A DNA stretch of 64,000 bases, taken from the NCBI RefSeq assembly GCF_000166055.1, contig NC_014664.1, positions 2,635,501-2,699,500 of the forward strand, written 5' to 3'. Under the pieces are notes generated by a model. The model saw only the letters and a program-made list of their open reading frames with translations, had not been told where the DNA came from and ran no database searches. Of the stretch, positions 47,669 through 57,480 are shown in pieces (the stretch's first letter is position 1; every line of letters starts with the position of its first letter). This stretch comes from Rhodomicrobium vannielii ATCC 17100 (GTDB lineage: Bacteria; Pseudomonadota; Alphaproteobacteria; Rhizobiales; Rhodomicrobiaceae). The translations under genes were made by a program, and so were the position numbers.

Positions 47669-49084
47669 TTAAGCTCGATCATAGAAGTCTTCCAACCGCA
47701 CGATGTCATCTTCGCCGAGATAGGGACCGGACTGCACCTCAATCAGCGTCAGCGGAATGAGCCCCGGATTTTCCAGCCGGTGCGTGGCGCCGAGCGGCAC
47801 ATAAACCGACTGGTTTTCCGAGAGAAGCTTGATTTCGCTGTCGATGGTGACGCGCGCGGTGCCCTTGACGACGATCCAGTGTTCGGCGCGGTGGTGATGC
47901 CGCTGGAGCGAAAGCGCCGCGCCCGGCTCGACGACGATCTGCTTAACCTGATAGCGGTCGGAAAGGTGGAGTGTCTCGTAGCTCCCCCATGGACGATGCA
48001 CCGTGGTGTGCTGCTCGGCCTCGTTACGCCGCGTGGCGGCAAGATGCTGCACCACCTCTTTGACGGTGCCGCTCTCGGTGCGCCGCGCGACGAGCGTCGC
48101 ATCCTTCGTCGACACGACCACGATATCTTCCACACCCGAGACGGCGACAAGTCCGCTTTCCGCGCGCACGTAGCAGCGGCTCGCGTTGCGCAAGACCACA
48201 TCGCCGCGCGTGGCGTTTTCGCGCTCGTCCTTCTCCGCCGCATCGTAAAGCGCGTCCCAGGTGCCGACGTCGCTCCAACCCGCATCTAGCGGCACGAGCG
48301 CCGCCTTCTTGGTCTTCTCCATCACGGCGTAGTCGATAGAATCGGCGGGGCAGTCGCGGAAACTGTCGGCGAGGCGGATGAAATTCAGGTCGGTCGCCGC
48401 GTTTTGCACGGCGGCGAGGCTCGCCTCGACCATGGCGGGTTCGAAGCGTGCAAGTTCGTCGAGATAAGCCCGCGCGCCGAACAGGAAGATGCCGGAGTTC
48501 CAGAAATAGTGGTTATCCGCGCAAAAGCGCTGCGCCGTTTCCCGATCCGGCTTTTCCACGAACCGGTCGACTTTCAGCACGGCCCCGGCTTCGTCAGCCA
48601 CGCGGTCAGTCTTCACATAGCCGTAGCCCGTTTCAGGCTTCGTCGGCTTGATGCCAAACGTAAGAAGAAGGCCTTTCTGCGCCGCAGTGCGGCCTGCATT
48701 TACGGCGTCGAGGCACGCGCGCGGATTCTCGATGTGATGGTCAGAGGGCATCACAAGGATAAGCGCGTCGGGGCCTGCCCTTTCAAGCGCGAGATGCGCC
48801 GCGACCGCAGCCGCTGGCGCGGTGGAGCGGCCCTCCGGTTCGAGCACGATGCCCTGACACGCAAGCTTTGCGTTTCGGAAAGCAGCCACCACGCCGAAGC
48901 GGTTCTCTTCATTGGTAATGACGAATGGCGGCATGAATGCGCCGGAGGCTGGCACGCGGCGTGCCGCGTCGACCAGCAACGGCTCGGCGCTGACAAGAGC
49001 GTGGAATTGCTTCGGATGTTTGGCGCGCGAAAGCGGCCAGAGCCTTGAACCCGACCCGCCCGCGAGAATGACTGGAATGATCAT
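47669..49084 (-). CDS. manC: mannose-1-phosphate guanylyltransferase / mannose-6-phosphate isomerase
   Basis: Bifunctional type II PMI/GMP enzyme that makes GDP-mannose. It is 471 residues. The N-terminal nucleotidyltransferase part has VILAGGSGSRLWPLSR with PKQF, then FVEKPD and WNSGIFLF. The C-terminal cupin (isomerase) part has RPWGSYETLH and HHHRAEHWIVVKGTARV with the metal-binding histidines. It supplies gmd. Lies 2 bp before the end of the KpsS-like gene on the same strand, so probably in its operon. Confidence 0.96.
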   Translation of the reverse strand: MIIPVILAGGSGSRLWPLSRAKHPKQFHALVSAEPLLVDAARRVPASGAFMPPFVITNEENRFGVVAAFRNAKLACQGIVLEPEGRSTAPAAAVAAHLALERAGPDALILVMPSDHHIENPRACLDAVNAGRTAAQKGLLLTFGIKPTKPETGYGYVKTDRVADEAGAVLKVDRFVEKPDRETAQRFCADNHYFWNSGIFLFGARAYLDELARFEPAMVEASLAAVQNAATDLNFIRLADSFRDCPADSIDYAVMEKTKKAALVPLDAGWSDVGTWDALYDAAEKDERENATRGDVVLRNASRCYVRAESGLVAVSGVEDIVVVSTKDATLVARRTESGTVKEVVQHLAATRRNEAEQHTTVHRPWGSYETLHLSDRYQVKQIVVEPGAALSLQRHHHRAEHWIVVKGTARVTIDSEIKLLSENQSVYVPLGATHRLENPGLIPLTLIEVQSGPYLGEDDIVRLEDFYDRA

Positions 49085-49086
49085 AT

Positions 49087-50394
49087 TTACTTACTCTGGG
49101 AAATGGTGGGGTAAGTGTGAGAAGCCATAGCCATACCCAAGCCGCTTTCGACAAACGCATTTTCGAACTGATAAGTCGAGACGGCTATTCGATGCGGGAT
49201 GGCCTCATTGCTTCTTACGATCCGGGCCAGCCCTGCCACGGCGAGCTCAATGCCTTGACCGCTGTGGAAGCCGCCATTCACCTGGGAGTATTTTTGGAGA
49301 TAGGCACAGAACGCGTCAACACTTTCCCTCACCGGCGGCACAGGATTTGACCAAAACTCGTCTAGGGCGCCCTGAAAGGTCAGCTTCGGCATGTCATAGA
49401 CAGCATTACCCATGCAAATGACGGGAAGATCACGCATCAACGCGGTAAGGCCGCCAGTACTGTTCACAGTTATTACAGCAGTCGATTGATCGTAAATCCG
49501 GTCGATACTTGTCTTTCGGAAGTAAACCACTCTCCCGAAGATTCCTAGCCGCTCGGCTTGCTTTTCCACAAAGCGGGGGCAACGCTCGACCCCGTAATCG
49601 TACGGGTGCTGTTTGATGACGAGCAAAGCATCGCTTGGCGCGTTGGCTGAAAATGATTGGAGTACGTCAACCAGAAAGGCACGATTGCGGGGGAAACTTG
49701 AATGAACCTTGAGTTGCGAATCTCCGGGCTTTTGCAGGAGAACGACAAATATCGGCCCACTCGCCTCCTCATGGATTTTTTTGAGCCGCGTCAATTTCTC
49801 TTCTTCGCTATGAGAGATACGCCAGATGTACTCACCGAAGTAGTGACGCGCCTGCCTCCATATGTGGTCTCCGTGGTAATCGGCTTCGAAACGGAGGAAC
49901 GGAGACAAAGCACAGGACCAGAAGTAATGCCAGATCACATGCCGGACGTGACATCTCATGCTTGATTGGAATTTCAGGAACGAAGGCGGCGGCAAATTTT
50001 GCGATGTGTAATAGGAAGGATCACGAGGCAAATCCGAAAAGCCGTTTACGCCGGATCGATCGACTGTGATCCAGAATGGGCGGAGATAACCATTCTCCAG
50101 AACCAGACGTTGGATGCCCAGTTCCGAGGCGATCTTTATCGCAAGGCGATTTCTTCTGGACGTATCATTGAAAGTTACAATTATCGATATTTTCTTTTCT
50201 CTGATAATGCGCCTGACAAATGTCTCCTCGTCGTCTTCGGATCGATGAAAACGAATGCGATGGGGAGCAGGCGTCTCAACGAAATCTCCCCCTTCCCAAG
50301 CTATGCGCCAAACTGAATGCCCATCATCACCGAGCGCTTTTGCAGCTTCGCGAAAGAAGGGGCCGAAAGGAGCGGATACGAAAAGAATTTGCAT
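49087..50394 (-). CDS. KpsS-like capsule polysaccharide protein (Capsule_synth family)
   Basis: A 435-residue protein whose second half matches the KpsS/LipB capsule-synthesis family: LLVIKQHPYDYG and the signature AVITVNSTGGLTALMRDLPVICMGNAVYDMPKLT. In group 2 capsules KpsS adds the first Kdo to the lipid anchor on the cytoplasmic face. The same role here is inferred, since no KpsC or Kdo-supply gene is in the window. The N-terminal half (QILFVSAPFGPFFREAAKAL...) is a typical opening of this family. Located between the OPX gene and manC, on the same strand. Confidence 0.85.
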   Translation of the reverse strand: MQILFVSAPFGPFFREAAKALGDDGHSVWRIAWEGGDFVETPAPHRIRFHRSEDDEETFVRRIIREKKISIIVTFNDTSRRNRLAIKIASELGIQRLVLENGYLRPFWITVDRSGVNGFSDLPRDPSYYTSQNLPPPSFLKFQSSMRCHVRHVIWHYFWSCALSPFLRFEADYHGDHIWRQARHYFGEYIWRISHSEEEKLTRLKKIHEEASGPIFVVLLQKPGDSQLKVHSSFPRNRAFLVDVLQSFSANAPSDALLVIKQHPYDYGVERCPRFVEKQAERLGIFGRVVYFRKTSIDRIYDQSTAVITVNSTGGLTALMRDLPVICMGNAVYDMPKLTFQGALDEFWSNPVPPVRESVDAFCAYLQKYSQVNGGFHSGQGIELAVAGLARIVRSNEAIPHRIAVSTYQFENAFVESGLGMAMASHTYPTISQSK

Positions 50395-50502
50395 TTACAA
50401 ATCCCATAACACATCAACGTAGCAAACAAGGGGTCAAAGCCCAAGACTGCTATGGGCTCATCGTTTACGGTTTCTGATCGAAATCAAACGTACAAAACCC
50501 TA

Positions 50503-51657
50503 CTACGGCACCGCGCTATACACGTTTGCCGCGCTCACAGCAGGTGACACAGCCGTCCCCACAATTCGCAGAAGCTTGGTGAAGTCGGCTCCGGACGAGT
50601 TCGCCACGTATACGATGTCTCCCTCGCGCATGGCGAATGCCTGCGCTAGGAACAGCCCTTCCGGGCGACTGAGGTCGAGTCGATAAATGATAGGTACCTG
50701 ATCGCTATGCGCCAAGTTTGGTTCGCGGAACGGTTGCGGTATCAGGTCAGCAGGCTCGAAACGAAAAACGTAGACACCTTTAGCCTCGGCCTTGTCGTCA
50801 TTCAGACCACCCGCCCGACCGATCGCTTGCGCCAAAGTGATCGTGGGTGCATCGAACGCGATTTCTGCCTGACGTCCGGATGCCCCTAGAATAGTGTAGC
50901 TTCGCTTGTGTCCATACACGCCAATCACGTCATAGGAACTCAGGCGAATGTTCTCGGCCGGCTCGCGAGTAAGTTCAAGAAAGGGTACCGTCACAACCTT
51001 TCCGCCACGGGTCAAGGAAACGAATGTCTCATGAACTGGCGTTTTTATGCCGCCGGTAGCGGCAATGGCGTTGAGTAGCCTCTCATTATTTGGCCCGAGT
51101 TGCACCTGGCCGCCAGCCACAGCGTCGCCCGTAACAGTAACGGAGTTTTCCGCGCTGTTGACGACATTGACAAGAGCCTGGGGATCCACGGCCTTGTTGG
51201 ATAGCTTCGAAACTATGGCCTGCTCGATTTCTCGCGGCTGTTTTCCGATAACCTTTATCACCCCGGCGAACGGCACGCTGATGGTTCCTTCACGCGAGAC
51301 GACTTGCTCTGGAATGGCAGTCGAACCCACGGCGCCTATGCCACCAGCCGTGCCCGCCGAAGCGTTGAAAAGATTGCCAGGCGCAGCTTCCCAGACCGTA
51401 ATCTTGATGACGTCCCCTATGCCCACCACGGGCGCGACAGCCCTCTTGTACTCAGAAAGCCTGGTCATGCTCGGAGGACGCCGAAGGCGTAGCACTGAAA
51501 TGGTCTGCTCGTTGATTTCGACCACTTTGTACCAGGTGTTTTCGGACGTCCCGACGCTTTCCATCACCGATTGCGACGGGCCAGCGGCGGGCAGGACGCT
51601 GCACCCGCCAAGCGCGCCCAAGAAAAGCATGGAGAATGCGATTTTTTGTTTACTCAT
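50503..51657 (-). CDS. outer-membrane polysaccharide export lipoprotein (OPX, KpsD/BexD-like)
   Basis: A 384-residue protein with a lipoprotein signal (LGALGGC, Cys19). The Poly_export domain has GIGDVIKITVWE and VSREGTISVPFAGVIKVIGKQPREIEQAIVSKL; SLBB-type domains follow (NSVTVTGDAVAGGQVQLGP..., TLAQAIGRAGGLNDDKAEAKGVYVFR). It should form the outer-membrane exit for the polymer delivered by the KpsM/KpsT/KpsE machinery. First gene of the minus-strand operon. A fragment of a homologue lies at 47,480. Confidence 0.93.
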   Translation of the reverse strand: MSKQKIAFSMLFLGALGGCSVLPAAGPSQSVMESVGTSENTWYKVVEINEQTISVLRLRRPPSMTRLSEYKRAVAPVVGIGDVIKITVWEAAPGNLFNASAGTAGGIGAVGSTAIPEQVVSREGTISVPFAGVIKVIGKQPREIEQAIVSKLSNKAVDPQALVNVVNSAENSVTVTGDAVAGGQVQLGPNNERLLNAIAATGGIKTPVHETFVSLTRGGKVVTVPFLELTREPAENIRLSSYDVIGVYGHKRSYTILGASGRQAEIAFDAPTITLAQAIGRAGGLNDDKAEAKGVYVFRFEPADLIPQPFREPNLAHSDQVPIIYRLDLSRPEGLFLAQAFAMREGDIVYVANSSGADFTKLLRIVGTAVSPAVSAANVYSAVP

Positions 51658-51948
51658 TTTGTCAGCCGAGCCTTAACGAGTAAATAAGATATCTAACCAG
51701 CCCATTTAGTCCAGTCCCGGGCAAGGTGGCAATGGGTAATCGGCGAAGGCTAGGCCGTTGTGGCCCGCAGGCCACGCAGCGACGGACCTCCACAGCTTTT
51801 GCGCGGGCTGGATTAAAAGAAGCGAGAGTGATTCGGAGTTGGCCTTGCAAACGCCTAGTCGTTGTTGCTAATAAGCTTTCGCATTATGAGGCGTTTTGGC
51901 TCCTCAATCTTGGATTGAGTTTTTTTTATGTAAAAGGATACGGTTGCT

Positions 51949-53325
51949 GTGAATGTCGTCATCGACGGTTTCAATCTGGCACTTGAAAAAGGGACGGGGG
52001 TCGCAACTTATGCGCGAAATTTGTCCCGTTGTCTGCACGGGATCGGACATTCGGTGCATATCCTGTATGGCAAGGGCGGCGCGACCGGAAAAACCGAAGT
52101 TGAGAGAGAGATCGCTTTTTTCGATGAAAATCCTATCGACGGTGAAGGCCGACTGGGGCGTGCGCGAAGGGTCGTTTCGACGTTAGTCAGCCCGTTTCCG
52201 AGGCGACCTCAGCCGATTACCCTCTCAGGCACGGTGATATATCAGCAAGTGGCATCCAAACTGCCCTTCTTTGATTGTCTCTGGAATTCCCCGCATCTTT
52301 ACTCCAGCAGCGCCGCATTCTTCAAGGTACATCGCCGCCGCCTCGCAGTGAGAATCCCAAACGTGGAGATCGCTCACTGGACATATCCCTTGCCGGTGAA
52401 ACTTCAGGGTGCGATCAACATCTACACCTTTCACGATCTCGTCCCGCTCCGCTTGCCATACACGACGCTTGACAGGAAGCGCGAGTATCATCGCCTGATC
52501 ACGCATCTCGCACGAAAAAGCGACCATATAATCACCGTATCCGAAACGTCTCGCCAAGATATCATAAACATCATTGGCGTTCCGGAAGAAAGGGTCACCA
52601 ATACCTATCAATCCGTCGACATCCCATCCGTTTATTTATGTTCCCCTCAGAATATCGTTACGGATGAGCTCAAGGGTGCATTTAACCTAAATTACAAAGA
52701 ATATATTCTCTATTATGGCTCGATAGAACCGAAGAAAAACGTAGGAAGGATTGTCGAGGCCTACCTCGCGTCGAATGTTCCTGTGCCGCTCGTTATAGTT
52801 GGGGCTCAAGCTTGGAAATCCGACCAGGAACTGAAACTCCTCAAGAATTCGACGCAAAGCGGCTCTATTAGACGCGGTGCGCGACGGATCGTGGTGCTCG
52901 AGTATGTCGCATTTCCGCAACTCGTTAATCTCGTTAGAGGAGCGCTAGCAATAACTTTCCCGTCTCTGTACGAAGGTTTTGGTCTTCCCATCATCGAAGG
53001 CATGGTCTGCGGCACTCCGGTCATCACATCGAATGTCGGATCGATGGCGGAGATAGCAGGCGACGGAGCAATTCTCGTCGATCCTTACGACACACGAGAT
53101 ATCAAGAACGCCATCGTGGAGGTTGTCGCAAGTCAGGAATTGCGCGCGGACAAAGTTGCCCGGGGAGCGGTGGTGGCTCGACAGTTTTCGGCCGAAGCCT
53201 ATCAAAAACGGCTCGAACAGCTTTATGCGCGCCTGAAGCCTTCGATTGGTCGACCATTGCAGACCCAATTGGTTAAGCCGACCCCCGAGCGCCTTAATCC
53301 GCGAATCGAAGCAGGGCCGTCATGA
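51949..53325 (+). CDS. GT4 glycosyltransferase
   Basis: A 458-residue GT-B enzyme that starts VVIDGFNLALEKGTGVATYARNLSRCL, the usual acceptor-side opening. It has YYGSIEPKKNVGRIVEAY and the donor-site motif FPSLYEGFGLPIIEGMVCGTPVITSNVGSMAE with E-x7-E. Start is GTG 51949. Cytoplasmic role in polysaccharide assembly; donor and linkage cannot be told. First gene of the plus-strand operon, divergent from the OPX gene across about 290 bp. Stop overlaps the next start (ATGA). Confidence 0.92.
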   Translation: MNVVIDGFNLALEKGTGVATYARNLSRCLHGIGHSVHILYGKGGATGKTEVEREIAFFDENPIDGEGRLGRARRVVSTLVSPFPRRPQPITLSGTVIYQQVASKLPFFDCLWNSPHLYSSSAAFFKVHRRRLAVRIPNVEIAHWTYPLPVKLQGAINIYTFHDLVPLRLPYTTLDRKREYHRLITHLARKSDHIITVSETSRQDIINIIGVPEERVTNTYQSVDIPSVYLCSPQNIVTDELKGAFNLNYKEYILYYGSIEPKKNVGRIVEAYLASNVPVPLVIVGAQAWKSDQELKLLKNSTQSGSIRRGARRIVVLEYVAFPQLVNLVRGALAITFPSLYEGFGLPIIEGMVCGTPVITSNVGSMAEIAGDGAILVDPYDTRDIKNAIVEVVASQELRADKVARGAVVARQFSAEAYQKRLEQLYARLKPSIGRPLQTQLVKPTPERLNPRIEAGPS

Positions 53326-54335
53326 TATTCGCTGCAATCATCCCCCCGACGGTCCTCGGCAAAATCCTTGAGGAGTGCCTCCGGCTGTTGCTCGCTGTCG
53401 CATGCAAAAAATACGAGGATTTGCCGGGGGATCAACTCGACGCGCTACCTATGCATTTGGCGGACGATCCGAGCCGGCACGCTCTTATCGTGGCAAGGGC
53501 CCCGAAAGAGGGCATGCTACGTGAACTTGCTGATCCCAGAATATTTAAGCTCGCGGTGGTGGACAGCCCGCGGCATGCTGTAGAATTCGTTCGGACGCCG
53601 GGAATGAAATTCACAGACTGTGTTCGGCACGTATCCGGCTGTCTTGCTGCATCTCACGATTGGATAACAAGGCATGCACCCGTTATCCTCGACCGACATG
53701 CTTGTGCTGTCCCGCTTGCAGACTTTATCTGGAACATCGCTAGAATTTACAGGCTTACCCTTACAGAGAAAGACCTCGCATTCATCGTGGAGAAGCTTGC
53801 GTCCGAATTGGAGCCGCGCTCCGAACTGACCTTGGGGGCTCTCCGCGAATGGCGATCACAACCTCTCCAGCCGCTCAACGATATCGAAGCCTACCTCGTC
53901 GAGGCAAGCTTGGGCCCTTATGAGGCAGTGACGGACAAACCGGTTGATCGTCTCGTCTGGCCGGGGGCGCTCTTTTTCCCCGAAGGCAACATCGACGGAT
54001 ATTCCAATAAGTTCGATCTCACGGGGCGATCGAGAATTCTCATCTACGGCCCGAGCCATCGCTTGCCTGTCGGACACTGGAAGGCGGTCCCTGTTTTTTC
54101 GGTCGACGGTAATGAAAGTGGCAACACCCTGGTGGTCGACGTTTATAACGGCGAGATTCAGGGTTGTGCCAATTGGCCGCTTCCGTCCCGTGGCAAATTC
54201 ACATGTGAAATAGGTTTTCACAATCTTGATCCAGGGAAGGAGGTGGAGGTACGCTTCGCCATCGGCCAAGGCGCTATCGAGGGCGAATTGGAGATTGAGC
54301 ACGTAATTATTGAGCGAGTAGCAGGGATAACGTGA
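53322..54335 (+). CDS. uncharacterised protein with C-terminal beta-rich domain
   Basis: A 337-residue protein without a signal peptide. The first ~70 residues are helical. The middle contains HADDPSRHALIVARAPKEGML-like sequence and FTDCVRHVSGCLAASHDWI. The last ~110 residues (RSRILIYGPSHRLPVGHWKAVPVFSV...NLDPGKEVEVRFAIG) look like a carbohydrate-binding-like beta-sandwich, with some resemblance to the C-terminal domain of the TPR-glycosyltransferase at 38,259. It overlaps both neighbours, by ATGA with the glycosyltransferase and by 4 bases with the radical SAM gene, so all three are made together. No function can be assigned. Confidence 0.75.
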   Translation: MIFAAIIPPTVLGKILEECLRLLLAVACKKYEDLPGDQLDALPMHLADDPSRHALIVARAPKEGMLRELADPRIFKLAVVDSPRHAVEFVRTPGMKFTDCVRHVSGCLAASHDWITRHAPVILDRHACAVPLADFIWNIARIYRLTLTEKDLAFIVEKLASELEPRSELTLGALREWRSQPLQPLNDIEAYLVEASLGPYEAVTDKPVDRLVWPGALFFPEGNIDGYSNKFDLTGRSRILIYGPSHRLPVGHWKAVPVFSVDGNESGNTLVVDVYNGEIQGCANWPLPSRGKFTCEIGFHNLDPGKEVEVRFAIGQGAIEGELEIEHVIIERVAGIT

Positions 54336-55639
54336 TGGTTGGAGAATTCCCCGAAGACCCGTCCCAAGTGCCTTGTAACGCGCAAACTTACGTGTATCTG
54401 GGTGACATTGCTCGCGATGGGTGCCGTTGGGATGAAGCGAGAGAGGCTTACGCAAAGGCTCTGGATCTCAATCCGACGCTGAGCGAAATCTGGGTACAGT
54501 ACGGCCACGCTCTCAAGGAAACGAGCTTCACAGACGCGGCGGAAGGTGCATACAAGAAAGCACTGCATCTAAATCCCGACGTCGCCGACACCCATTTGCA
54601 GCTGGGGCATCTGCTAAAAATCAAAGGGCGCCGGAGAGAGGCCGTTACCGCGTATTGCGAAGCCCTCGCGCGCGATCATTCGATGAGGGATGCGCGCGCC
54701 GAACTCAGATTTCTGGCGCACGACAAGGAGCTTGCTCTCTTTGTTCGCCAATCGGCGGCGGCGGTCGGCTTGGACCTCGACAAGCAGTTCCGCTGCGTGA
54801 TCTTGGGGACAATGGGGATGTGCAACGCATCCTGCATCCACTGTCCAGCAAACAAGCCGGTAACCGGGCATGTCCCTAAAACACCGATGCCGATGTGGTT
54901 ATTCGATAAAATCGTCGGCTCGCTGGCAGAGGATGAGTACGACGTCGGCGTCCAGGTAAGTTTTGGTCTGTTTGGGGACGGACTTCTCGACCCGCATGTT
55001 GAAGAACGAGCGAGAAAACTGAGAAAGGCACTCCCCTTGGTTCGCCTGTCAGTAAATACAAATGCGGCAGCATACAATCAAGCTCGACATGCCCCTCTCG
55101 CAGACTACGTCTCGATGATCGCCGTCCATGTCGAGTCTTTGCATCCGGAAACCTATGATGCCTTGATGTTACCTCTGCGCTTCAATCGCGTCTTTCCAAA
55201 AATTGAGCAGATCCTGAGGGATTTTCCCGGTAAGGTCGCTATCAGCATTCCAGCGAACCGGCTAAACATGCATGAGCTTTCGGTCATGCGCGAGCGCTTT
55301 CTGGAATGGGGAGCAATCTATGTTTCGTTCGACCGGTTAAGTAACCGGTGCAGCCGTGATCGCCAGGTTTTTGATTCGCTGTCTTTGGGAGCGAAGCGAG
55401 GACGCTGTAATGGTAGCGCCCTCGACGATCTTATAGTCGACTGTGATGGCAAGGTTCTGGTCTGCTGCAATGATTTCGAGCGACTCGAACCCGTCGGAGA
55501 CTTTACTACCGAAAGTCTTCTGGAAATTGTGCGGAGTGCACGCCGGAGACAAATGCGTTTTCTTCTCGATTCTGAGAAGTGGGATGCCATCAGCACCTGC
55601 TCTCACTGCTTCGCGGATGGATCTATTAGCGGAAGCTGA
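54332..55639 (+). CDS. TPR - radical SAM/SPASM enzyme in the polysaccharide operon
   Basis: A 435-residue protein. Residues 20-130 form TPR repeats (IWVQYGHALKETSFTDAAEGAYKKALHLNPDVAD, THLQLGHLLKIKGRRREAVTAYCEAL). Residues 155-330 are a radical SAM barrel with C164-x3-C168-x2-C171 in CNASCIHC. The C-terminus has a SPASM-like set of cysteines (DCDGKVLVCCNDF ... STCSHCFADG) for auxiliary iron-sulfur clusters. SPASM enzymes modify peptides, proteins or sugars by radical chemistry. Here the operon context suggests the polymer or an assembly protein as target. Start GTG 54332 or ATG 54335. Confidence 0.85.
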   Translation: MMVGEFPEDPSQVPCNAQTYVYLGDIARDGCRWDEAREAYAKALDLNPTLSEIWVQYGHALKETSFTDAAEGAYKKALHLNPDVADTHLQLGHLLKIKGRRREAVTAYCEALARDHSMRDARAELRFLAHDKELALFVRQSAAAVGLDLDKQFRCVILGTMGMCNASCIHCPANKPVTGHVPKTPMPMWLFDKIVGSLAEDEYDVGVQVSFGLFGDGLLDPHVEERARKLRKALPLVRLSVNTNAAAYNQARHAPLADYVSMIAVHVESLHPETYDALMLPLRFNRVFPKIEQILRDFPGKVAISIPANRLNMHELSVMRERFLEWGAIYVSFDRLSNRCSRDRQVFDSLSLGAKRGRCNGSALDDLIVDCDGKVLVCCNDFERLEPVGDFTTESLLEIVRSARRRQMRFLLDSEKWDAISTCSHCFADGSISGS

Positions 55640-55684
55640 ACAACTTCTCCAATACTTTTTAAACAATACTCCAAGGAGTTAAGT

Positions 55685-56086
55685 ATGTCTGTAATGAAGG
55701 ACATAACCAGGCCGATTATCGAAAATTCAAACATGAAAAATGTGATAGATATTTTCCGGAGCCGCTGCAGAGCCTCTCCGTTTCTTTCTGACGCGAATCT
55801 CGAGTTTTCGTCAATTCGTGGTTTGAAGGCCGACAACTCCTATCGTTTTACAGTTAACGGTGTTGTCGTTTTTGTCCCAACGCTTGCCCCTAGGCTTATC
55901 GTCCGTTATTTGGCGGATGGCGAATATCAACGCGAAAAGGGGCGCATTTACATGACAAAGCTTGATGTGACGAACGATCCGACTGGGTTGATCGATAAAC
56001 TGATTGGCGTGACAGGGATAGCCGTTGGCCGGTCTCTACACGTTAATGCGCAAGATGATGCTCTCATCGAATCGCTGCTTGGGTGA
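55685..56086 (+). CDS. small uncharacterised protein after the radical SAM gene
   Basis: A 133-residue protein with a good AAGGAG before ATG 55685. The N-terminal third is helical (ENSNMKNVIDIFRSRCRASPF). The rest seems alpha/beta, with NSYRFTVNGVVVFVPTLAPRLIVRYLADGEYQREKGRIYMTKLDVTNDP. It is soluble, with one cysteine in the body. I do not recognise it. Located 45 bp after the radical SAM gene and before a gap of 269 bp, it may be a partner or substrate of that enzyme, but no precursor-like leader is evident. Confidence 0.65.
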   Translation: MSVMKDITRPIIENSNMKNVIDIFRSRCRASPFLSDANLEFSSIRGLKADNSYRFTVNGVVVFVPTLAPRLIVRYLADGEYQREKGRIYMTKLDVTNDPTGLIDKLIGVTGIAVGRSLHVNAQDDALIESLLG

Positions 56087-56355
56087 CCCGGCCAACTCGC
56101 TCCACCGGTCTTGTGACAGTCCGGGATCGTCGTTCCGATGGCGTTCGACAATCGGAAGCCGTGCAATCGACACAACTCTTGCTGCTTCATGCGGTTGTTT
56201 CTACGGATTGTGTTGTTAACGCCTTGCGGCGAATGCACGCATGATCAAGGCCGAGATTCAAAGCACGTATCCCGGCGTCGGAGCTATTCGCCCAACTGCT
56301 GCCGTCTTTGAACGGCACCGATACACGGCATTGGTTTCTAAAAAAGCAGAGTGTA

Positions 56356-57480
56356 ATGAGCTTTTGGCGTTTCACGCGATCAATCGATCTTAAGGCGTCG
56401 CTCGCAGCGCTATTGTTCATGGCTCTTGTAATTCTGCCCACAACGATAGCGAGCGCTTATTATTTCGTGCTCGCTTCTGACCGATATGTGGTCGAAAGCA
56501 AGTTCACCGTTCGCAGCATCCGCGGGTCTCAAAGCGGCGGCCTTTCGTCGCTTTTTCGAACGATTGGCATCGCGCGAGCCGAGGACGACACCTATGCCGT
56601 CATCAATTACCTCTTGTCGCGTGACGCGGTCCGGGAAGTTGGCCCTGAGCGTTTGCGTCGTGTCTTCGGAAACAAGGCAGGCGATGTCTTTTCCCGATAT
56701 CATGGCCTTCTGAGTGCCGACAATTCCGAGAAACTCTACGAATATTATTTGGGTCGCGTCGATGCTTGGTACCAATCCAAGGGCGGCTTGGTAACGCTAC
56801 GCGTTGCCGCTTTCAATCCTGTGGAGGCCAAGGAGCTTTCCGAAACGCTCCTGCGTTTGAGCGAGGGGTTGATCAACAGATTAAACGAACGAGCCCGATC
56901 GGATGCGATCGCGTATGCCGAGAGGCAACTGACGCAAGCGGAGCTCTTGGTGGTCGATGCGCAGAAGGCGCTTACCGCCTTCCGAAATGCGGAGCTTTTG
57001 ATCGATCCTCTCGCGGATACGATGAAGATTCTGGAGTTGATGGCGCAGTTAAAAAAAGAGGCAATCGATACGCAGCGCCAGCTCGAAGAAGCTTTGCAGA
57101 CTTCCCCGTCCAGTCCTTCAATTCCCGGGCTGAGAAGCCGAATTTCGGCTCTCGAGCAACAGATGGACAAGGAAAGAGCCAAGATCGTCGGAGGAGATGA
57201 TCCGCTTGCCAGCAAGGTTTCGGCGTATGAGCGTCTGACCCTGGCTAAGGACTTTGCCGACCGCAATCTCACTCTGGCTTTCAATGCCCTTCAGGCCGCC
57301 CGGCAAGAGGCGCAACGAAAACAGCTTTATATCGAAACGGTTGTAAGTCCTCATCTTCCCGACGAAGCGATTGAGCCACGACGATTCCGGGCCGTTTTTA
57401 CAGTCCTCACCGTGTGCTTCAGCATATTCGCAATGCTCTGGCTCGTCATCGCGGGATCGAGGGAGCACATGCATGGTTGA
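56356..57480 (+). CDS. KpsE-like capsule export inner-membrane protein, copy 1
   Basis: A 374-residue membrane-periplasmic adaptor of the KpsE/BexC/CtrB type. Transmembrane helices lie near residues 17-40 and 347-368. Between them are SDRYVVESKFTVRS, the YLLSRDAVREV block, LRLSEGLINRLNERARSDA and a coiled coil at about 195-320. It links the ABC transporter to the OPX protein. ATG 56356 begins MSFWRFTRS; the open frame to 56308 is unneeded. Overlaps kpsM by 8 bp. Confidence 0.9.
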   Translation: MSFWRFTRSIDLKASLAALLFMALVILPTTIASAYYFVLASDRYVVESKFTVRSIRGSQSGGLSSLFRTIGIARAEDDTYAVINYLLSRDAVREVGPERLRRVFGNKAGDVFSRYHGLLSADNSEKLYEYYLGRVDAWYQSKGGLVTLRVAAFNPVEAKELSETLLRLSEGLINRLNERARSDAIAYAERQLTQAELLVVDAQKALTAFRNAELLIDPLADTMKILELMAQLKKEAIDTQRQLEEALQTSPSSPSIPGLRSRISALEQQMDKERAKIVGGDDPLASKVSAYERLTLAKDFADRNLTLAFNALQAARQEAQRKQLYIETVVSPHLPDEAIEPRRFRAVFTVLTVCFSIFAMLWLVIAGSREHMHG

